From assembly GCF_022179645.1 (NCBI RefSeq), contig NZ_BPRA01000003.1, forward strand, positions 62,001 to 126,000: a stretch of 64,000 nucleotides of DNA, given 5' to 3'. Each line of letters opens with the position of its first letter. The first letter of the stretch is position 1. This DNA comes from Methylobacterium thuringiense. Its GTDB lineage: Bacteria; Pseudomonadota; Alphaproteobacteria; Rhizobiales; Beijerinckiaceae. Of this stretch, positions 31,581 to 40,661 are shown one piece after another. Position numbers and translations under genes: made by a program. The notes under the pieces were generated by a model. That model saw only the letters and a list, made by a program, of their open reading frames with translations. It was not told the DNA's origin and did not search any database.

Positions 31581-32711
31581 ATGGAACACGCTGCAGCCCC
31601 GCCGGACGGCCACGCCCCCCGCCTTCTCCAACTCCGCCGCCGTGGTCCGGCCCTGTTGAGAGGAGTTCTGGTCGCGGTCACGGGCCTGGGCATCGTCGGC
31701 GGACTCTCGTACTCGGCCCGAATCGCAGCTGTCGGCGGTCACCGCGATTCGGTCTCCGAGGCCGTTGCCGAGGCAGCACAGCCCGGACCGGCCCTCGACT
31801 ACGACGCCATCAACACCTTGCGCGGCGCCCTCCTCGCGTCGCTGTCGCCGTCCCCTGCGACGCCCGTGGAGGCCGTCCCAGCTTCGCCGGCCGCTCCCTC
31901 CGATATCGTGGCGGCCATCGAGACAACCACTCCGTTCGCCCGGCAGGAGCAGGCGACGTCGGCCGAACCGGAAGCCGAGTCGGGTGATCGGCTCGCTCAG
32001 ACCGTGCCGCTGCCGGTCCCGCGGCCGCCCGAACTGCGTGGCCCGAATCCGCTGCAATTCTCTCGGAGCAACCGGGCCTCGCGCCGCGTCGCCGCCGCCG
32101 TGCCGCAGGCACCGGTGGAGGATACGCGCTCCTTCTTCGACAAGCTGTTCGGCGTCGCACCGGCGCCGACGAGCCCCGTGCTCGCCTATGCCGCGCTGGA
32201 ACAGCCGCCGGCCGCCTCGGCGATTCCGCGGCAGGTCGCTCCGGCGCCGGTCCCACCCTCGGGCGGCGGCGTCGCCGTCTACGACATCAGCGCCCGCACC
32301 GTGACGCTGCCCAATGGCGAGAAACTCGAGGCCCATTCCGGCCTTGGCGAGAGCATGGACGATCCGCGCTCCGTTGCGACCAAGATGCGCGGTGCGACGC
32401 CGCCAGGCGTCTACGACCTCACCGAGCGCGAGGCGCTCTTTCACGGCGTGCGTGCCATCCGCCTCAACCCCGTCGGCGGCGCGGCCTCGATCTACGGCCG
32501 GGCGGGCCTCCTGGCCCACACCTACATGCTGGGCCCGAACGGCGCCTCGAACGGCTGCATCTCGTTTCGCGACTACAACAGGTTCCTGCAGGCTTATCTC
32601 AACGGCCAGATCGCCCGCGTCGTCGTCGTGCCGGGCAATGGCCAGGACGCATTGCCGAGCGTCGCCAGCCGGGGAACGGTGCGCACGGCGCGTGCAGGCA
32701 ATGACGGCTGA
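31581..32711 (+). CDS. DUF2778 (Tlde1-type) domain membrane-anchored protein
   Basis: This 376-residue protein has one N-terminal membrane segment (GVLVAVTGLGIVGGLSYSA, about 28-46), a 170-residue Pro/Ala-rich linker and a C-terminal DUF2778 domain: VAVYDISARTVTLPNGEKLE, MRGATPPGVYDLTERE, then a presumed active-site His and Cys in HTYMLGPNGASNGCISFRDY. Tlde1 proteins of this fold act on peptidoglycan tetrapeptides as type VI effectors. No type VI gene is near, and the anchored form suggests a resident envelope enzyme (inference). Confidence 0.75.
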   Translation: MEHAAAPPDGHAPRLLQLRRRGPALLRGVLVAVTGLGIVGGLSYSARIAAVGGHRDSVSEAVAEAAQPGPALDYDAINTLRGALLASLSPSPATPVEAVPASPAAPSDIVAAIETTTPFARQEQATSAEPEAESGDRLAQTVPLPVPRPPELRGPNPLQFSRSNRASRRVAAAVPQAPVEDTRSFFDKLFGVAPAPTSPVLAYAALEQPPAASAIPRQVAPAPVPPSGGGVAVYDISARTVTLPNGEKLEAHSGLGESMDDPRSVATKMRGATPPGVYDLTEREALFHGVRAIRLNPVGGAASIYGRAGLLAHTYMLGPNGASNGCISFRDYNRFLQAYLNGQIARVVVVPGNGQDALPSVASRGTVRTARAGNDG

Positions 32712-32753
32712 ACATCTTGGATGTTCGCATCGACATGAAACGCCGGTGGCCGA

Positions 32754-34502
<1,749 letters not shown>

Positions 34503-34503
34503 C

Positions 34504-34809
34504 TTAGAGTTCGCCTGCGGAGGGAAGGCCGAGGCCGCGCAGCACGCGGGCCTCGTCGGAAAGATCGCCGATGATCTGGCGCGTCGGCAGCGGCGCAAGC
34601 TTCAGGAGGGTCGGCGCGGCGACGATACGGTCGGCCCTGGCGATCTCCGGTTGCTGGTAGATGTCGACGACTTCGAGATCGAAGCGGTCGGCGAGATGCG
34701 CCGTACAGATCCGGCGCAGGTTCTCCACCGTGCGGCGCGAGCGCGGCGCCGATCCGGCGATGAACAGCCGGAGGCGGTAGCGGGCCGGATCGGGCCCGTC
34801 GCCGCTCAA
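34504..34809 (-). CDS. kaiB: KaiB-like protein 2
   Basis: The 101-residue thioredoxin-fold KaiB-family protein reads [20 protein letters not shown], then [15 protein letters not shown] and [20 protein letters not shown]. In clock systems KaiB binds the KaiC CI ring. It overlaps the first kaiB by 4 bases and is followed by the hybrid kinase. It differs substantially from copy 1, so the two are probably not redundant. Confidence 0.9.
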   Translation of the reverse strand: MSGDGPDPARYRLRLFIAGSAPRSRRTVENLRRICTAHLADRFDLEVVDIYQQPEIARADRIVAAPTLLKLAPLPTRQIIGDLSDEARVLRGLGLPSAGEL

Positions 34810-35144
34810 GACGTCGCCTTGGGGCGGATATCGAGGCCAACGAGCACCTTGTCGGTGTTTGAGAGGTCGCCGATGATCCGCTTGAGCGGTTCGGGCAAGC
34901 GCCGCACCAGGGTCGGGATCGCCAGGATCTGGTCGCCGGCGGCGAGCTGCGGGCTCTTCAGCAGGTCGATCACCTCGATCTCGTAGCGGCCCGAAAGATG
35001 CTCCTCGCAGACGCGCTTGAGGTTCGCCAGCGCGGTGACGGATTTGATGGTCTGTCCGGCGACGTAGAGGCGCAAATGGTAATGGCCGGGCTCGAGATCG
35101 GCGTCCGCGTCGGGATCGGTCTTGGTCGCGATGGTCTCGGTCAT
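34806..35144 (-). CDS. kaiB: KaiB-like protein 1
   Basis: The 112-residue KaiB-family protein has [40 protein letters not shown] and [20 protein letters not shown], including the conserved PTL segment. It has an acidic N-terminal extension of about 20 residues. Its ATG overlaps the kaiC stop by 4 bases, so the ratio to KaiC may be set by translational coupling. Confidence 0.92.
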   Translation of the reverse strand: MTETIATKTDPDADADLEPGHYHLRLYVAGQTIKSVTALANLKRVCEEHLSGRYEIEVIDLLKSPQLAAGDQILAIPTLVRRLPEPLKRIIGDLSNTDKVLVGLDIRPKATS

Positions 35145-36832
35145 TCCGCGGCCCCCCGTCGTCCGGCGATCGTGGTGCGTTCCTGATTCAGCAGGGACTC
35201 GCGCAGCTCGTCCTCGGAGAGGATCACCTGCTCCTCCTCGTCGGCAAGGTCGAGGCTCGCGCGCAGTTCCGCAATCTGGCGCTCGAGACTTTGGCGCCGG
35301 CGCAGGACTTCGCGGCGGCGGCGTTCCGAATCCTGGCGGCGACGCAGCAGGGCGGCCTGCTCCTCGGCCTCCTGCACGACGCGGGCGGTGCCGGTGAGGA
35401 CGCCGGCCGGTCCGACATAGGCGTCGACGAGCCGTACGCCGGAGGCCGACATCTGGAACTCGCGGACTTGGTTGGAATGGCTCATGCCGCGCGCCTTGAT
35501 GACGTAGAGCGTGCGGGTGCGCTCGCCGTTGGCGTCGACGTCCTGCAGCTTGATCCAGGCATCCATCATCGAGGACAGGCCGAGATCGCCGGCTTGGTCG
35601 AAGGTGCCGTCCGTGCGCAGGCTGGTGAACACTGCTGTGATGCCGCGGCTCTTGAGCATGTCGACCATGCGCAGCAGCGTCGCCTGCAGCTCGGTGACCG
35701 GGCCGCGCAACGCCGAGACCGGATCGATCGCCACGATCGTAGGCTCGAACGTCTGGATATCCCGGTTCATCCGGGCGAGGTGCATTTCCAGCCCGTAGAG
35801 CGACGGCCGCGCCGCCTCGAAGCGCAACAGTCCCGAATCGATGTGTGGCTGCAGGTCCAGGCCGACCGAGCGGGCGTTGCGGCAGATCTGGGCGCCGCTC
35901 TCCTCGAAGACGAAGGCCATGCAGCGCTCGCCGCGCCGGCAGGCCGCGTCGAGCAGGTGCGAGGAGATCGTCGTCTTCCCGGTGCCGGCGACCCCGGAGA
36001 TCAGGATGCTCGATCCACGGAAGAATCCGCCCGGGGCGAGCATCGCGTCGAGCCCGTCGATACCCGACGAAAGGACGTCGCTCGAAGCGCCGTAATCGAG
36101 GTCGGCGGAGGTGACCGGCAGGACGCTGATGCCCTGCTCGTCGATCAGGAACGGGTATTCGTTGGTGCCGTGCGCCGAGCCGCGATACTTTACGACCCGC
36201 AGGCGCCGCGTGGTGATCTGGTCCTCGACGCGGTTGTCGAGCAGGATCACGCAGTCGGAGACGTATTCCTCCAGCCCCTGCCGGGTGAGGTGGCCGTCGC
36301 CGCGCTCGCCGGTGATGACGGCCGTCAGCTCGCGTTCCTTGAGCCAGCCGAACAGGCGGCGCAGTTCCGAGCGCAGCACGGCGGCGTCGGTGAGGCCCGC
36401 GAACAGTGTCTCGATGGTGTCGAGCACCACGCGCTTGGCGCCGATCGACTCCACCGCGTAGGCCAGCCGGATGAACAGGCCGTCGAGGTCGTATTCGCCG
36501 GATTCCTCGATCTCGCCGCGCTCGACCCGGACATGGTCGATGGCGATCTTCCTGTCCGAAACCAGCTTGTCGAGATCGTAGCCGAGGGACGCGACGTTGG
36601 CGGCAAGGTCCTCGGCGCGCTCCTCGAAACTCATGAAGACGCCGGGCTCGTCGAACAGCGTCGCACCGTTGACGAGGAAGGTGATCGCGAAGAGCGTCTT
36701 GCCGCAGCCGGCAGCGCCGCAGACGAGGGAGGGCCGGCCCTCGGGCAGGCCTCCGTAGGTGACGTCGTCGAAGCCGGAAATGCCGGTCCGCGCCTTGGGT
36801 AGCGCCGGGGCGGTCGAAGGTTCAGGCGCCAC
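35141..36832 (-). CDS. kaiC: KaiC-type double RecA ATPase
   Basis: KaiC is the hexameric core of Kai timing systems. The 563-residue product has CI with P-loop GAAGCGKT (39-46) and catalytic Glu pair in [10 protein letters not shown], and CII with P-loop GVAGTGKT (280-287) and [10 protein letters not shown]. Ser420-Ser421 in [11 protein letters not shown] align with the cyanobacterial phosphosites Ser431/Thr432, so this is a Ser-Ser version, as described for KaiC2-type proteins. A charged coiled-coil tail (about 484-530) extends beyond the usual end. The start is GTG 36832, with GGGGA upstream. No kaiA is present. Confidence 0.93.
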   Translation of the reverse strand: MAPEPSTAPALPKARTGISGFDDVTYGGLPEGRPSLVCGAAGCGKTLFAITFLVNGATLFDEPGVFMSFEERAEDLAANVASLGYDLDKLVSDRKIAIDHVRVERGEIEESGEYDLDGLFIRLAYAVESIGAKRVVLDTIETLFAGLTDAAVLRSELRRLFGWLKERELTAVITGERGDGHLTRQGLEEYVSDCVILLDNRVEDQITTRRLRVVKYRGSAHGTNEYPFLIDEQGISVLPVTSADLDYGASSDVLSSGIDGLDAMLAPGGFFRGSSILISGVAGTGKTTISSHLLDAACRRGERCMAFVFEESGAQICRNARSVGLDLQPHIDSGLLRFEAARPSLYGLEMHLARMNRDIQTFEPTIVAIDPVSALRGPVTELQATLLRMVDMLKSRGITAVFTSLRTDGTFDQAGDLGLSSMMDAWIKLQDVDANGERTRTLYVIKARGMSHSNQVREFQMSASGVRLVDAYVGPAGVLTGTARVVQEAEEQAALLRRRQDSERRRREVLRRRQSLERQIAELRASLDLADEEEQVILSEDELRESLLNQERTTIAGRRGAAE

Positions 36833-36948
36833 GTATGATCATCCCCAGGCATCGCGGTGCACGATCGGCAGGATGATGTGCCCGAAAGGGCTGCCCGCGT
36901 CCCGGGCGTGGGATGGACCGCGATGCGGGCCTTGGCAAGGGCGGCGCC

Positions 36949-37434
36949 TCAGTGCCCGTGGTGCGCGCCCTTGCCCGATGCGGGCTTGCGGGCAGCGCCC
37001 TCGATCGCGAATTCGAGCACGACCGGGCCGGCCTTCTCGAAGCGCAGGATGCTTTGCGCCGAGTTGCCCTGTTCGAGAGGGCCGATCAGTCCGGTGAACA
37101 TCAGGTGCGGGCCGGTCGGCGAGAGCGTGATCGTCTCGCCCGGAGCGATGACGAGCCCGCCAGCGATCGCCTGGGTCGCCTTGCCGCCGCCGCTGACGAT
37201 CTCGACGTGACCGGCATCGACGAACGAGCCGCTGATCAGGCGATCGGCCTCGCGGCCGGCATTGGTCACCGTGAAGTAGCCGGGCGCGGCCTTGGCGCCC
37301 TCGGGCGTCGCCGGCGCCCAGGGATGGGCGATCGTGAGCGGGCCAACCGCATAATCCGCAGCATGCGACGCGCCCGCTCCGCACGCGAGCAGAGCGAGCG
37401 TCAGTGCGAGCAGCTTGGTCTTGGTCTGTCTCAT
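36949..37434 (-). CDS. Periplasmic copper chaperone PCu(A)C
   Basis: The 161-residue secreted protein has a signal peptide ending GAGASHA and a cupredoxin-like fold (LTIAHPWAPATPEGAKAAPG; LISGSFVDAGHVEIV; LSPTGPHLMFTGL). PCu(A)C proteins deliver Cu(I) to cytochrome oxidase CuA or CuB. The C-terminal HxM (HLM) is kept, but the first Met ligand next to GHVEIV is not evident. A His-rich tail HHGH ends the protein. ATG 37434 has GAGG at better spacing than the ATG three bases upstream. Monocistronic. Confidence 0.85.
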   Translation of the reverse strand: MRQTKTKLLALTLALLACGAGASHAADYAVGPLTIAHPWAPATPEGAKAAPGYFTVTNAGREADRLISGSFVDAGHVEIVSGGGKATQAIAGGLVIAPGETITLSPTGPHLMFTGLIGPLEQGNSAQSILRFEKAGPVVLEFAIEGAARKPASGKGAHHGH

Positions 37435-37437
37435 CAT

Positions 37438-37767
37438 GTCCTCGGGATCGAAGGGCGCGAGGACGCTCCGTCTCGCGCCAAGCCTGTTGCAACCGGCATT
37501 CCAAATCAGCGCCGGCCACTACCGGGGGAGGTGGCGCGATTGTCGGTCGAGAATGGGGCGGAGCCGATCAGTCGTCCGCGACACGCCGTCAGGCCGTCGT
37601 GTCGCGCTTTGCGGTCCGTGAGGGTCCTGCGACTGCTCGATGGGCAAGTCGCCCCCTTTGCAATCCAGGCTTGTACGAGCGCCAGGGCAATCGGGTGAAC
37701 GTGTGCGTGACATCGGGGTGAGATACTGAACCTGTCGTGATCCTCTGATCGGGATGAGGACACGGGC
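37438..37767. other. Gene-free region upstream of the copper chaperone
   Basis: About 330 bases holding the chaperone promoter and the border of the transposase remnant. Frames present are low-quality and unrelated to known families. No repeat was recognised. Confidence 0.45.
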
Positions 37768-38300
37768 GTGAGTTGCGACGAGGCGGCCTTCGAGAAGCTG
37801 GGCGAAGCGGTTGTCTTCCTGACGTTCTTCGCGGCCCTGCCGAACCGGGCCGCCGGCCGGGATCGTCGCGCGTGACCTGATCGCCATCGAGGGCGCCGTC
37901 GTGACGCTCGTCCTTCGACGGGCTCAAGATGAGGGCCATGGGATGCCAACGCGGCATCGCCCGAAAGATTCTCGACGGATGCGCCGACTACGTCCTCGCC
38001 CTGAAGGGCAACCAGAGGACGCTGCACGCCGATCTCGACCTCTTCGTCGCCGAGCAGAGGGAGGCCGCTTCAAGAGCACCACGGTCAGCTGCCGCGAGAT
38101 CGGAGCCGCGGTCGAGTGCGAGACCCGGCTCTACATCACCTCCCTGACCCTGCCGGCCGAGCGCCTCCGCACCATCGTGCGCAGCCATTGAGCCATCGAG
38201 AACAGCCTGCCTTGAGTGATGGACCTGGTCTGCCGCGACGACGAGTGCGGACGGCGCGCCGACTACGCGCCCGCCAACTTCAGCGCCCTCAGAAACCTAA
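37768..38300 (+). pseudogene. Decayed ISAs1-family transposase
   Basis: Fragments in shifting frames match the ISAs1/DDE transposase order. AAFEKLGEAVVFLTFFAALP is the N-terminal segment, DLIAIEGA replaces the usual IAIDGK, MRAMGCQRGIARKILDGCAD followed by YVLALKGNQRTLHADLDLF is the best-preserved part, and AIENSLP*VMDLVCRDDECG then APANFSALRNL is the C-terminal DDE end with stops. About half the normal gene is missing between the first two pieces. A CGTCCTTCGACGGGCTCAAG repeat motif lies at about 37909-37928. Inactive remnant; no terminal inverted repeats were identified. Confidence 0.75.
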
Positions 38301-38623
38301 GCCCGGCCGGCCACTTCCATCTCGGCGAGCGTCTCCACTGGCTGCTGCATGACGGCGGCGGCGAGCATCGCTTCCAATACGATCAGGTCGGCTTCCGGGT
38401 CCGGCTGCCACCCGCAGCCACAACTGCCGCCGGGGCCGTGTGCGGCGGCGGTCTGGCGGTAGAGGTGGCCGAGCGCGCGGGCCGCGGCTTCGAGGGCCGC
38501 CATCACCGGCATCGGCTCGTTCTGGACGGTCCGCCAGAAGGCGCAGGTCAGGGCGCGCTCCAGCGACGACTGGCGGCCGCGCTCCTCGGCGATGCGCATG
38601 GCCGTGGAGACGCCGGCGGTCAC
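38297..38623 (-). CDS. Hypothetical protein with Gly-Cys motif
   Basis: I do not recognise this 108-residue protein. The GTG start at 38623 overlaps the stop of the upstream small gene by 4 bases (GTGA), which supports both being real. It is mostly helical (MRIAEERGRQSSLERALTCA; VMAALEAAARALGHLYRQTA) with a central HGPGGSCGCGWQPDPEADLI that could bind a metal. It abuts the transposase remnant and lies in a small accessory patch. Confidence 0.5.
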   Translation of the reverse strand: MTAGVSTAMRIAEERGRQSSLERALTCAFWRTVQNEPMPVMAALEAAARALGHLYRQTAAAHGPGGSCGCGWQPDPEADLIVLEAMLAAAVMQQPVETLAEMEVAGRA

Positions 38624-38877
38624 AGCAGGTCTCCCCGATCCGAACCGGGCCGGATGTCGAGGAGGTCGAACAGGTCGAAGACGCCGTGCAGGTGCAGGCC
38701 GATGGCCGAACCGTCCCACCATGCGATCCTCGCGCATTCCCGGATCGCCCCGAACGCCCGCGCCATCTCGCTCTCCACTCTGCTCCAATCGAACCGCCAG
38801 GGCCGTGCTCTCGGCACTGCGAACACCGCGAAACTGCGGGGTGGATGAAGAGCGATCTGGCTGAAGGCTTTCGACAT
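38620..38877 (-). CDS. Hypothetical small protein
   Basis: This 85-residue protein is of unknown family (MSKAFSQIALHPPRSFAVFA, RARPWRFDWSRVESEMARAF, a C-terminal GVFDLFDLLDIRPGSDRGDLL-like acidic end). Its stop overlaps the GTG of the next gene, so the two form a unit. The upstream 38880-39000 stretch is clearly more AT-rich than its surroundings and could hold the promoter. Confidence 0.45.
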   Translation of the reverse strand: MSKAFSQIALHPPRSFAVFAVPRARPWRFDWSRVESEMARAFGAIRECARIAWWDGSAIGLHLHGVFDLFDLLDIRPGSDRGDLL

Positions 38878-39047
38878 GGATGCTTAAGTGAACGAGGCGA
38901 TCTCCGTAATCAAGTCATTGTGAAAACATTGGAAATACTCAAAAGCGCAAAAACACCAGTGGCATCGGCAGTGCTGAATTAGAAGAATTCAATGTGGTTT
39001 CGAAAGGCGAGGCAGGGCATCGGCTTGGCGACTTCGCCAATCCGACC

Positions 39048-39707
39048 TCAGCGCACCGGCAGGTCGAAAGCCGTGGCGGGATGGGGCTCGCCGCGAAGCG
39101 TGAAATGCCACCATTCCTGTGCGTAGGGCTGGAAACCGGCCCGAATCATCGCCGCCCGCAGCACGCCGCGTGCCGTCGATTGCGCCGGGGCGAGCTTGTG
39201 CCAACCCGGCGCGGATTCCGGGCCGAACCAGTCGAAGGGTGTGCCCATGTCGACCTCGTTGCCGCCGAGACGGACCAGCGTCAGATCGACGGTGGAGCCC
39301 CGGGAATGGGCGGAGCGCTCGGCGATGTAGCCGAGGCGAAACAGGTCGCGCTTGTCGATCGCCGGATAGAACGCGGCCTTCATGCGGGTGTCGGCAGGGT
39401 CGGACGCCCAGGCGACGAAATCGGCCACCGCCCGGGTCGGCCGGTAGCAGTCGAACACCTTGAGGCCGTAGCCCCGGCTGGCCAAATCGGCCTGCGCTGC
39501 GGCCAGCGCCCGGGCGGCCTTCGGCGTCAGCAAGCAGCGCGGCGCCTCGTAGCCGGCGATCCGGCGGCCGACGAAATTGTGCGCGCCGGCATAGCGCATC
39601 TCCACCGTGAGGCCGGGTACGACCGAGGCCGCATCGACGAACGGACTCTCCGCGTAGACCCGAAGGCAGCTGGCGAGAAGTGCGGCGACGATGGCCGGCC
39701 GTCTCAT
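39048..39707 (-). CDS. D-alanyl-D-alanine dipeptidase, VanX/DdpX-like (M15D)
   Basis: The 219-residue zinc peptidase has a signal-like N terminus (PAIVAALLASCLRVYA), VFDCYRPTRAV, the metal motif SAHSRGSTVDLTL (SxHxxGxxxD) and EWWHFTLRGEP with the catalytic Glu and third ligand. It would cleave D-Ala-D-Ala in the periplasm, so it more likely serves peptidoglycan recycling than glycopeptide resistance; no vanH/vanA is near. Its start overlaps the end of the EamA gene by 1 base. Confidence 0.9.
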   Translation of the reverse strand: MRRPAIVAALLASCLRVYAESPFVDAASVVPGLTVEMRYAGAHNFVGRRIAGYEAPRCLLTPKAARALAAAQADLASRGYGLKVFDCYRPTRAVADFVAWASDPADTRMKAAFYPAIDKRDLFRLGYIAERSAHSRGSTVDLTLVRLGGNEVDMGTPFDWFGPESAPGWHKLAPAQSTARGVLRAAMIRAGFQPYAQEWWHFTLRGEPHPATAFDLPVR

Positions 39708-40141
39708 CAGCGGAACGCCACCAGCACGGCGCCGGCCGCGATCAGCACGACGCCGAGCCAGTTCACGCCGGAGAGCTTTTCGCCGAGGATCACCACGCCG
39801 AAGATTGCCACGAGGACGACGCTGAGCTTGTCGATGGGCGCGACGCGCGAGGCATCCCCGAGCGAAAGTGCGCGGAAGTAACAGAGCCAGGACGCGCCGG
39901 TCGCAAGGCCGGAGAGCACGAGAAACAGCGCACTGCGGCCGGGGATCTGCGTCAGCGCCTGGCTCTGGCCGGCGGCGAGCACGATCGCGCCGGTGAGGCA
40001 GAGGATCACCACCGTGCGCACGAAGGTCGCGACGTCGGATTCCACGCCCGTGACGCCGACCTTGGCCAGGATCGCGGTCAGCGCCGCGAACCCTGCCGAA
40101 AGCAGCGCCCAGAACCGCCAGGATTGCGCGAGCTCGGCCAT
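39707..40141 (-). CDS. Half-size EamA/DMT-family transporter
   Basis: The 144-residue membrane protein has about five hydrophobic helices (FWALLSAGFAALTAILAKVG; VRTVVILCLTGAIVLAAG; FLVLSGLATGASWLCYFRAL; LSVVLVAIFGVVILGEKLSG; WLGVVLIAAGAVLVAF). It is a single EamA unit where common members have two, so it probably works as a dimer. The substrate is unknown. It sits between crcB (10 bases upstream) and the VanX-like gene. Confidence 0.85.
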   Translation of the reverse strand: MAELAQSWRFWALLSAGFAALTAILAKVGVTGVESDVATFVRTVVILCLTGAIVLAAGQSQALTQIPGRSALFLVLSGLATGASWLCYFRALSLGDASRVAPIDKLSVVLVAIFGVVILGEKLSGVNWLGVVLIAAGAVLVAFR

Positions 40142-40151
40142 GCCGCTTCCG

Positions 40152-40520
40152 TCAGAGAATCTGGCGCATCAGCAGCAGGCCGAACGCCAGCCCGCCGATG
40201 CCGGCGATCACGGATGTGAGAATGTAGGCGATCGCTCCGCCGGTCTCGCCGCGCTCGAACAGCATGAAGGCTTCGAGCGAGAAGGTCGAGAAGGTGGTGA
40301 AGCCGCCGAGTATGCCCGTCGCGATGAACAGCCGCGCCTGCATGCTGCCGCCGCGCAGGGCGAACCAGCCGGTAACGACGCCCATCAGGATCGAGCCGGC
40401 GACGTTGATCGTCATCGTGCCCCAGGGAAAGCCCGAGCCGAGCCGGATGGCGGCGAGGTTCACGCCATGGCGCAGCACGCCACCGATCCCGGCACCGAAA
40501 AAGACGAGGAGGGGGTTCAT
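40152..40520 (-). CDS. crcB: Fluoride channel CrcB/Fluc
   Basis: The 122-residue dual-topology fluoride exporter has four helices and the family signatures GAGIGGVLRHG, GTMTINVAGSILMG and GILGGFTTFSTFSLEAF, with the phenylalanine box and Na+ site. ATG 40520. I looked for a fluoride riboswitch upstream and did not find one. Confidence 0.95.
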   Translation of the reverse strand: MNPLLVFFGAGIGGVLRHGVNLAAIRLGSGFPWGTMTINVAGSILMGVVTGWFALRGGSMQARLFIATGILGGFTTFSTFSLEAFMLFERGETGGAIAYILTSVIAGIGGLAFGLLLMRQIL

Positions 40521-40603
40521 CCGGTCAGCCGATTGAGAGACTCAACATTGCCCGGCGATACCGCGCGTCGATCGGCGACCGCAACGCGGGAGCGGTCGCT
40601 GCG

Positions 40604-40639
40604 CAAAAAAGAACCGGCAGCCGCGAGGGCTGCCGGTTC
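40604..40639 (-). terminator. Intrinsic terminator of the second pao operon
   Basis: On the minus strand the hairpin AACCGGCAGCC-CTCGC-GGCTGCCGGTT is followed by CTTTTTT, 22 bases after the stop of the large Moco subunit. Confidence 0.88.
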
Positions 40640-40661
40640 GGGTCGCACCGTTCAGGTCGGC

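Noticed and set aside
37589-37957. 122-residue minus frame containing ILSPSKDER
   Set aside because: That peptide is the known translation of a palindromic repeat fragment, not a gene.
39048-39707. Vancomycin-resistance locus
   Set aside because: VanX-like alone, with no vanH, vanA or vanS/R; a recycling dipeptidase is simpler.
40521-40570. Possible fluoride riboswitch before crcB
   Set aside because: The conserved aptamer core and pseudoknot pattern are not present in the short upstream sequence.
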